DNA from: Talinum fruticosum
Taxonomy: Eukaryota; Streptophyta; Magnoliopsida; Caryophyllales; Talinaceae
Reading direction: 5' to 3'
Assembly: GCA_021018815.1 (NCBI GenBank)
Contig: JAITYX010000012.1
Location: forward strand, 2,852,001 to 2,916,000
Length of the DNA stretch: 64,000 nt
Shown here piece after piece: positions 56,149 through 64,000 of this stretch (positions are counted from its first letter, which is position 1; each line of letters opens with the position of its first letter). The translations under genes were made by a program, and so were the position numbers. The notes beneath the pieces are model-generated. The model had not been told where the DNA came from and ran no database searches. It saw only the letters and a program-made list of their open reading frames with translations.

Positions 56149-57560
56149 ATGGCTCATAACAATGGAGAGTTCAATGAAGGAAGATCTTCGAGCAAACCAC
56201 CAAAGTTTAAAGGATTTAATTTTGTGCACTAGAAGAAGCTCATGGAATGTTTTCTATTTGATCACGATGAAGATGTCCGGAACATCATACAAGTAGGCAA
56301 CTACATTCCCATGAAGATGGAAGAAACAAGGCTCGTGCCCAAAACAAAGTCCGAGTACACCACCGATGAAGCAGAGAAATTCATAAAGAACTTCAAGGCG
56401 ATGAACATTCTAATGTGCGCCATCAGCTCGAAGAATACAACCGAGTGTCAACCTCGTGACACAGCCTAAAGAAGTGTGGGATACACTTGTCAACATTTAT
56501 GAAGGCACAAACCAGGTCGACAAGCGAAAATAAGCCAATATCTTCACAAGTACGAGTTGTTTAAGATGGAGCTGAAGAGAACATCACTCGGATGTTCATC
56601 CGTTTCACCGAGATTACTAACAATCTCAAATCTCTGGGTAGAAAGATTTCCCACGAGGAAATGTGCAGAAAGATACTCGAAGTCTACCCAAGAGAAGATG
56701 GGGTCCCAAGGTAACGACCATCAAAAAGGCTCGTAACCTCGTCCTTATCGAAGCCGGACGAACTCATTGGGAAGCTACTCACCCATGAGATCCACCTAGA
56801 AGAGGAGGATGTAGAGGTCAACACTAAAAAGAACATTGCACCGAAGGCCTCGTAAAACAGAGAAGCAAATCCGAGTTCCTCCGACTCGTAAGAGGATCCT
56901 ATGGCACTCATTGCTAGAGGCTTCAAAAGAATGATGAAGTACAAAAGATGGGATAAGAAGCTAAGAGAAGAGTTCTACAAGAAAGACAAGAAGGACAGAA
57001 AAGGTAAACATTCTTCCCCTTCAAAGTTATCTTTAACTAAGAACTCGGCTATTTTGAATGTGGCAAGCAAGGAACACATAGTCAAAGACTGTCCCTGAAG
57101 GAAGAGAGACAGAAAGAAGAAAAAGGCTATAATGGCCACTTGGAGTGATGAAGACTCGTCGAAGACGATAAGGATTCGGATGATTCAAAATGTTTGATGG
57201 CACTCTCCGACTCGAAGTCGAAACAGAGTCGACTCGGATCACTCGGATAGTGAGGAAACAAACCCTCAGGAGGTAGTTGAATACTTCCTCAAATTCTCCA
57301 AAGTTGATTTAGCCAAATATATTTTTACTTTGGAAGAAAAGTCCAGTTCGATTCTTCTCGCTTTAAAGAACAACTTGAGTCCGTTACTTCGAGAGCATCT
57401 CTTTAAAAAATGAATTAGAAAACCGAGACTTACTCTAAGAGAACTCAAGACTAGTGCTCAATCCAATGAGACCGAGTCCGAGTCACTCGAAGAGAAAATG
57501 AGCAACTGAAACAAAAGCTCAACAAGTCTCAAGAGCTTGTTTTAAAATTTACTCAAGGTC
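56149..57560 (+). pseudogene. Copia gag (element D)
   Basis: ATG at 56149 reads MAHNNGEFNEGRSSSKPPKF KGFNFVH, where the Trp expected after VH has become a TAG stop. The next frame, from 56242, gives MECFLFDHDEDVRNIIQVGN and YTTDEAEKFIKNFKAMNILM. Later blocks (FIRFTEI, RRWGPK) need several frameshifts. The zinc knuckle near 57045-57090 is shifted, so its Cys/His ligands do not share one frame. A coiled-coil-like tail follows. Confidence 0.82.
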
Positions 57561-57979
57561 AAAAAACCTTTATATGCTTTTAGGATCTCAATGTGTCTCC
57601 TTCGGAAAAAAAAAGGTCTTGGTTTTAACAAAGAGGAGGAATCCAATTCCTACTCGAACTTTTCAAAAAGGATTCCAGAACTATGAACCTTCGGGAAGGC
57701 CGAGCACGGTCCCATTCATAAGAATGAAAGGAGGACCGAGCCCATACCAGCCTACAGGAGAAAACCTTCTCCACCGGTTTATAAAAAAATCTTTTCAAAA
57801 GAAAGAGACACAGACTCAGCTTCTCTAAAAGAAAGACTCAGAATCAGATTAAACCCAAAGTTATTCAAATCTGGGTTCCCAAGAGTCTACTTCCTCGAAA
57901 AGGACCACAGTAAAGGGAGTTACTAGGTTCGTTAGAGGAAGTGAGAAGGGTTAGTTTCTTTCCGACTTGCAGGTGGCTT

Positions 57980-59300
57980 AGAAAAGAACAAAAGGGCAGT
58001 GGTACCTAGATAGTGAATGCTCACACCACATGTAAGGAGATTTAAGACTCTTTTCTGAGTTAGAAGATTACAAGGGAGGAAAAGTCACGTTTGGAGATGA
58101 CAGCAAGGGCAAGATAATTGGGATAGGTAAGATTGAAAAAGGAAGCAATCCGGTCAGCCCAAGTATACCTTGTCAAAGGGTTAAAGTACAATCTATTCAA
58201 GCATCTCTCAATCGTGTGACAAAGGTCAAGAGGTAAGATTCACTCGGACCAATTATTATATCTTTGATGATGCTACCAAGGAGATCAAGCTCTCGGGTAA
58301 GAGATCAGGTAACACTTATTCTATTCCTCTTTCGACCCAAGTCAGAATTTATCTTGTTTAAAAGCATCTCTTCATGATGATTCATGGACATAGCATCGTA
58401 GGCTAGGTCATGTTAGCATGCATACCATTAAGAAACTTGCATCTCATGGTTTAGTCGGAGGATTGCCTAACCGTGCATTAAAGAAAGACAAAATTTGTGA
58501 AGCATGCACAAAAGGGAAACAAGTCAGATCATCTTTCAAATCTCTGAAAACTATTTCCATATCCAAGATGCTTGAAATGTTGCATATGGATTTATGTGGT
58601 GAAATCCCTGTTAAGAGTCTCGGAGGTCAATCATATGTGCTTGTTATTGTTGATGACTACTCACGATTTACCCGGGTGTGTTTTCTTAAGCACAAAAATG
58701 AAGCATTCAAAGAGTTCAAGCAAGCTCTACAGAAAATCCAAGTTGAGTCCCGGACTTAGATTCGGAGAATTCGAACCGACCATAGAGGGGAGTTCGACTA
58801 CTCGAATTTACAGAGTTCCGTGACAAGAATGGCATCTCTCACAACTTCTTGGCTCCAAGAACTCCTCAACAAAATGGAGTGGTAGAGAGGAAGAACCAAA
58901 CTCTTGAAGAAATAGCTAGGACAATGATGATTGAACATAATCTACCCTACTATTTCCGGGTTAAGGTAGTTAACACAACGAAACTACACGTTGAACGGAT
59001 GTCTCATCGGACCTATCCTAAAGAAAACTCCATACGAGCTCTACAAAGGGAAGAAACCCAAGATTTCATACTTCAAACCCTTTGGATGTAAGTCTTCGTT
59101 CACAACAATGAATGAAGTCACTCAAAACGAAGAGACTCGTAACAACATGACTCGTAATGAGACAACTCAATAGCCAGCTCGGAATGTTGAAGGTCAATCG
59201 GATGAATAAGCTCACTCGTAACAAACTTCTAAAGATCAACAAATTTAACCTACAGATCTGGTGAACCAGGGAACAGGTAAAGCATTCAAGTATGCCTATA
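57980..59300 (+). pseudogene. Copia protease and integrase (element D)
   Basis: Protease active-site motif reads YLDSECS (58003-58023): the invariant Gly of DSG is Glu, followed by a TAA stop. Integrase zinc region HTIKKLASHGLVGGLP and ICEACTKGKQ; the core frame at 58418-58759 has MLHMDLCGEIP (Asp1) and VIVDDYSRFTRVCFLKHKNE. A stop precedes the IRRIRTDHRGEFDYS block (Asp2). QQNGVVERKNQTLEE (Glu) is open at 58849-59091. A tract of simple repeats of CTCGTAA near 59130-59220 replaces normal linker sequence. Confidence 0.86.
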
Positions 59301-60903
59301 GTCACCCACTAGAAAACATATTATCCGACATCAAAAGTGGGGTAAGAACTCATTCCTCTCTTCAAAATCTACGTGCATTCACTGCATTCATATCATTAAC
59401 TCGAACCTGAAATGCACTAGAGGCCCTAAATGAACCTGAATAGGTAGAGGCCATGCAAGAGGAACTCAATCAATTCGAAAGAAACTAAGTCCGGACTCGA
59501 CCAAACGACCTTCCGACCACCTAGTCATAAGAACCAAATGGGTTTTCAAGAATAAACTGGACAAAGGTGGGTTGGTAGTCGAAATAAGGCTAGACTTGTG
59601 GCTCAAGGTTACAATCAAGATTGATTGTGGGGAAACCTTTGCACCTGTTGCGGAATTAAAGCTATTATAATCTTATTGGCATTTACATCTAGCATGAATA
59701 TCAAGTTATATCAAATGGATGTTAAATGTGCTTTTCTCAATGGTTTCATTAAGTTTATGTTGAGCAACCCCTAGATTTGAAAACTCAGAATTTCCAAACC
59801 ATGTTTTCAAATTGCAAAAAGCTCTCTATGGTCTTAAACAAGCTCCTAAAGCTTGGTATGAAAGATCGAGCAATTTCTTGGTTGAAAATGATTTTAGAAG
59901 AGGTCAGATTGACAAAAATCTTTTTATAAAAACCAAGGGGAAAGACTTTCTTATTGCTCAGATCTATGTTGATGACATAATATTTGGAGCTACTAATGAA
60001 ATTTTGTGTCGAGATTTTTCTAAGTTAATGAGACAGGAATTTCAAATGAGCATGATGGGAGAACTCAATTTCTTCCTTGGTCTACAAATCAAGCAAGACA
60101 AAGATGGAATCTATGTCCATCAATCAAAGTATACCAAGGAGCTGCTAAAGAAGTACAAACTTCAAGATACAAAACATGTAGCAACACCTATGAGCAAGCA
60201 AGATAAAATTGGACTCGGACGAGAAAGGTAAAGTAGTAGATCGAAACTTTACCGAGGTATGATTGGATCTTTGCTATATCTTACTTCCAAGTAGGCCGGA
60301 CATAATTTTTAGTGTCCTGTCTATGTGCAAGTTTTCAAGCTAATCCAAAAGAATCGCATCTCACTGCGGTGAAGAGAATATTCGGATATCTTGCAGGGAC
60401 TCGAATTTAGGTCTATGGTACTCTAGAGACTCGAACCGACTCTCACTGGATACTTAGACGCTGACTATGCTAGATATAAAGTTGACAGAAAGAGCACCTC
60501 AGAGCCCGCCAATTTCGGGTCAATCCCGATATCTTGGCACTCAAAGAAGAAAACTCAGTAGCTCTATCAACTGCTGAAGCTGAGTATATTGCAGCTGGAG
60601 CATGCTCGTGCTTAGATTTTATGGATAAAGCAACACTTAAGAGATCTTGGACTTTCATTCAAATCAATTCCAATCAATTGTGATAATCAAAGTGCAATCA
60701 GCATCACCAAGAATCCAGTTCAAGCACTCAAAGACTAAGCATATTGAGGTCGGTATCATTTTCCGAGAGATCATTCTGAAAAGGGTGATATTGAACTTGA
60801 ACTCATTCCTACCAATCTTCAATTAGCTGATATCTTTACTAAACGATTTAGTGAGGATCGGTTTTGCTTTATTAGGAGTGAGCTTGGCATGATTAATGCA
60901 TAA
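59300..60903 (+). pseudogene. Copia reverse transcriptase and RNase H (element D)
   Basis: RT readable best at 59812-60231: [60 protein letters not shown] and KYTKELLKKYKLQD. The upstream half is frameshifted (indels near 59500, 59625 and 59750). RNase H (60240-60903) has several indels shared with fragment A, for example in the GACQFLGQS region. Pol ends with LGMINA and TAA at 60901-60903. Confidence 0.9.
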
Positions 60904-61571
60904 TTATGTGCTTTTCTCGAGTAAAATTACTTTGCATGATTATGTGTTGTGTGCTTACTTTCTTTAATAGCCATTAGTTTAGTTGAACCAGTGATACTGA
61001 GCTGATAGTTATTAGTTGTTTGCGGTTTCGAGTCACTCAAAAACTTAACTAAGTCAAACTCGCATTTTGAGAAAATGGACATCAAACTTCCGAATCTTCT
61101 CTAGATCAGTGGAGAATTTCAGAAATTTCTTTTAAAATCTTTCTTTTTCTCTCTCGTTCTCGCGCACATCGATCGGACAATTAGCCGTTGAGAGACAATC
61201 GCTGGAATTCTAACCGTTGGAGAGCATAACAATCACACCGGTATGAGGTGACCGTTGAAGAGCCGAGTCAAAACGAATTCGAAGGACGATTATTTCACTA
61301 TAAATGGCGTCTATTTTCCTTCATTTCGTTACTTTACTCTCTAGTTACTTTCACTCTCTCAATTACTTCAACTAGAGCAAGCTCTCTGCGATCAAAGAAA
61401 CTCTCGTCGCTCTCAAGCTTAGTGAAGGTCATCTCAAGTAAGCTCTGTCACTCTCAGCTCTCTCCTTCTACTCTTTCATTTTTCTTTCTCCGCTCACTTT
61501 CGTAGAGCTATCTCTATGTCTCTCCTTCTCTTTCACAAAAGCTCATCTCTCTTTCTCTTTTCACATCAAAC
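60904..61571 (+). promoter_or_regulatory. Spacer with internal TATA box before envelope-like ORF (D)
   Basis: Contains the conserved ATGGACATCAAA block (about 61074), TATAAATGG at 61299-61307 and a C/T-rich leader to the ATG at 61572, 273 bp from the TATA. The arrangement equals that in elements C and A'. Confidence 0.55.
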
Positions 61572-63175
61572 ATGCCGAAAAGAGGTTCCCACCCCGATTT
61601 TCTTGGTTCTCGCCACCAAGAAACCCCGTACTAAAAGCCAAGAAGGCCTCTCCAATCCTTCAAAACCTCTTGTTACCCAACATCTAACGTTGGATGACAA
61701 ATTCTTCCCCACCACAAAATTTTCGTGGTTGGCTCACATCAAATCAACAGGGTCTACAATTTCCTCTGTTTCAGTGATTTCATTTACCCGTAACTCGTTT
61801 CTAAGTTCTATTCCAATCTTTCTAGCTCGAGGGTATCCTCACCTCAAGAGTTCTAAACATAACCGTTCGCATCAACACCTCTCTTCTCCATCGCCTCTTT
61901 AAAGTATCTTCTATGTTCTTGAACAGCAACCCCATACCTTTCAATGAGGTTGCTGATGACTTCTTTGAGAAGTACGCTAAAGAATTCCCCGGGTCACGCA
62001 AAAACTTTTCTATGACCCAACTTAAATAAGAAGCTCGCCTTCTTTGTTTTCTACCTGATGAGAACTTTCTTCTCACAGCATTCTAGCAAGGAGAACCCTA
62101 ACTCCAAGCATCTCAAAGCTCAGTATGACATCCTCGAGGGCTATAAAGTAGACCTCTTTCCTACCATAGTCGAGCAAATGGTAGTTGTGCTCGCACAAAC
62201 TCGGACCAAGAAGAACACTCCACTTCCTTTCGGGGCTCTTCTCACCCTCATCTTCAAACAATTCAAAGTTCCTCTTCCCTCGGATCCTAACACGATTTCG
62301 AGGCTCGCTATTATCGTTGGCAAAAAGGAACTTCTTGGGTATGGAGACCAGGAGACCCAACCGGGTGTCCGGGTTCACAGCTCGAACCGAGGCCCCCTTC
62401 TCCGCCTCGGACTCGCACTCCAATCACCTCTCTCGTCTACCTCCTCCACCTCGGGTGTTTCTCGATTCTTTCTTCTGTCTTGTCCTCCGCTATCATGGAC
62501 AAGCTTTCCTCGTGTCCACCGAGTTCAAGGACACCCTCCGGTTATTCAAGACTGTCCTACAATCTATGACCATTAACCGTAAAACAGACTTCAATCCCAA
62601 TCCGAGAGCAGCAGGACGTGCTTCTTGAGATGAAGGCACTCGGTTAAGGAGCAGAGGGAGCTGATTGAGCTCCTTCGAGAATGGCGCTCCAAGGCGGCTC
62701 AGGATTCGATAGACTCGGATACATTTGAAGAATCCTTGAGCCCAGCCAAATCCTCCTCTCGAAGGGGGAGAAGAAGGAGAAGAAGAAGAAGAGGAGGAGC
62801 CTGCGGCCGAGGCAGCTCCATCTCGAGGAAGGGGAGAAGGAAGCGTAACAAGCAAGCAAGCAGCAACAGAGGGCAAAGGTGCTCCGTAACCTCAATCGAA
62901 AATGATCAGCTCGGACAGTAGTCCGAGTGGGTCAAGACCCCGCCGACCATGGTCGGTCAGCGACTGGTCGACCGAGCACACCCTCTATCGGCCGAGTTCC
63001 CGGAGGATGAGCCTCTGGACGACCTAGTTCCGGGTTAGCCACTCGAGCCGAGCCCATTCCAAAGATCCCGTGCTGCCCTTGCCTCGTTCGTCAAGCATCT
63101 TCCGGATCATATCAATGAAGGTGCATTGCTCGTCCACCATCCTCGACTCAGATCGCTCCATCTCCTCCATCTTAA
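61572..63175 (+). pseudogene. Envelope-like third ORF (element D)
   Basis: Starts MPKRGSH and soon frameshifts; the neighbouring frame gives LATKKPRTKSQEGLSNPSK and LDDKFFPTTKFSWLAHIKST. A later block (62058-62576) reads SKENPNSKHLKAQYDILEGY and KVDLFPTIVEQMVVV, equal to copy C. STEFKDTLRLFK is near 62517-62552, then an Arg/Glu-rich tail (62755-62870). Order and content match copy C, which supports one ancestral ORF of roughly 500 codons. Function unknown; 'envelope-like' is by position in SIRE-type elements. Confidence 0.68.
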
Positions 63176-63699
63176 TTTTTTTTTCTGTTTTAAAATTTTT
63201 TTGTCTAGACATCAAATCAGTATCTACTTGATACATTCTTCCTCTTTATTGTTTTGCTGAAAGGGAAGGGGAGAATAGTTAGAAAAGTTTGTTGTCTTGT
63301 TTAGGGGAGTTTCTCTCACCTTCTTTTGTGTAACTTTTTAGTTTAAATTATAATGAAATTTCATTAATAATCTCGTTTAATGCCTTCGATTGCAATTATT
63401 TCGAGTTTATTACTCCCGACTTTCAATTTCTTGCTCAGCAATTTTCTATTTGCTCGACTCAACAATTCAGCCTATCATTGCTCTAATCCTCGCAATTATT
63501 TTTTTGCTCGATATTCTTTCTGCAATCCAAGCTTTATTTGCTCGATAGAATATAAGCTTCATTCTCGTAGCTCGATACTCTATACAATTCTATCATGTTT
63601 TTCTAACTTATCCTCTCGAGAAAGGATGAAAAACCGGATCTATATCACTAACAAAGTTTCTATCTAAGTATGGAATGTCTTTCATCAAAAAGGGGAGAT

Positions 63700-64000
63700 T
63701 GAAGACTCGGACTTTACATATACATCATTCCGAGTTCCATCAAGTAATCAGGTATAAGACTTCATCTCTTATAAGGTTTTGATTACAAGTCATTCCGAGT
63801 GTCTTAGAGACTTTTCCGAGTGATATAGAATCTTTTCCGAGTGTTACAAAAACCATTGCATATGTTCTCACTTGATTCCGATTGACTTAGAAAGCATACT
63901 CGTTCACACACAGTTCCGAGTCACTCGGACAACACTCGAATATATTGCATGTTCAAACATTCGCTCTAATGTGATAAACTCGGTTCCGACTTCATGTTCT
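63700..64000 (+). repeat. 3' LTR of element D (first 301 bp)
   Basis: Preceded by the polypurine tract AAAAAGGGGAGA (63687-63698). Collinear with 54536-54830, with about a dozen substitutions and small indels, many at CTCG sites. Confidence 0.93.

Larger units (their letters stand above)
54536..64000 (+). mobile_element. Copia element D (SIRE-like), runs off the window
   Basis: 5' LTR 54536-56088, primer-binding site 56091, gag, pol, spacer with TATA box, envelope-like ORF, polypurine tract 63687-63699 and the first 301 bp of the 3' LTR. Internal length is about 7.6 kb. Over the shared 300 bp, the two LTRs are about 95% identical by eye, suggesting a fairly young insertion. All ORFs are broken. 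It belongs to the same subfamily as fragment A (1-982). Confidence 0.93.

Overview
This 64 kb window is plant nuclear DNA, most likely from a flowering plant. It contains one conserved host gene, a plant homologue of TMEM209 / 'cytochrome b561 N-terminal' proteins, on the minus strand at 30385-35894. The rest is transposable elements, most of them inserted into one another. Introns with GT-AG borders, Ty1/copia, Ty3/gypsy, LINE, hAT and CACTA elements and (TA)n satellites all point to a plant. There are no prokaryotic features, and I recognise no tRNA, rRNA or CRISPR array.

Left third (1-22979): copia elements with a third, envelope-like coding region after pol (SIRE/Maximus-like layout). A truncated RT/RNase H fragment (1-982) ends at an inverted LTR tip (983-1245). 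That tip is fused to a partial forward LTR (1246-2256), which runs straight into an inverted internal segment (2257-5875). Element B follows in forward orientation (gag from about 5880). Its 3' LTR is split by a complete element C (10815-21559) flanked by the 5-bp duplication TAACC. Rejoining the two halves of B's LTR (10676-10814 and 21565-22979) gives about 1554 bp, the length of the intact LTR at 54536-56088.

Middle (22980-36237): a (TA)n tract holds a foldback-type element with long imperfect inverted ends (about 23536-29610). Inside it is a decayed hAT transposon (24239-29496) with GGGTCG-type subterminal arrays and a BED/hATC transposase pseudogene. Next comes the TMEM209-like gene in seven coding exons. 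Its splice phases are all consistent, and the only lesion is one missing base near 34228.

Right third (36238-64000): a four-level nest. A LINE RNase H tail (minus) carries a ~373-bp MITE (TAA duplication). The MITE is split by a gypsy element (36845-49869, minus, tRNA-Met type PBS). The gypsy is split by a CACTA element (39847-47545, GAT duplication) carrying Transposase_21-type and Transposase_24-type genes. After that comes a long LTR with a TGGCGCC-type primer-binding site (Tat/Athila type, 51101-53923), which contains a second copy of the same MITE. Copia element D (54536 to beyond the window end) is inserted about 0.6 kb inside this element.

Almost every transposon gene is broken by stops and frameshifts. 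The most useful observations are: a TATA box plus CT-rich leader upstream of the envelope-like ORF in all three copies that retain it; several reconstructable insertion histories; an odd inverted LTR junction; and a recurring decay pattern at CTCGG motifs that could be biological or an assembly artefact. I did not find a convincing new enzymatic or defence system.
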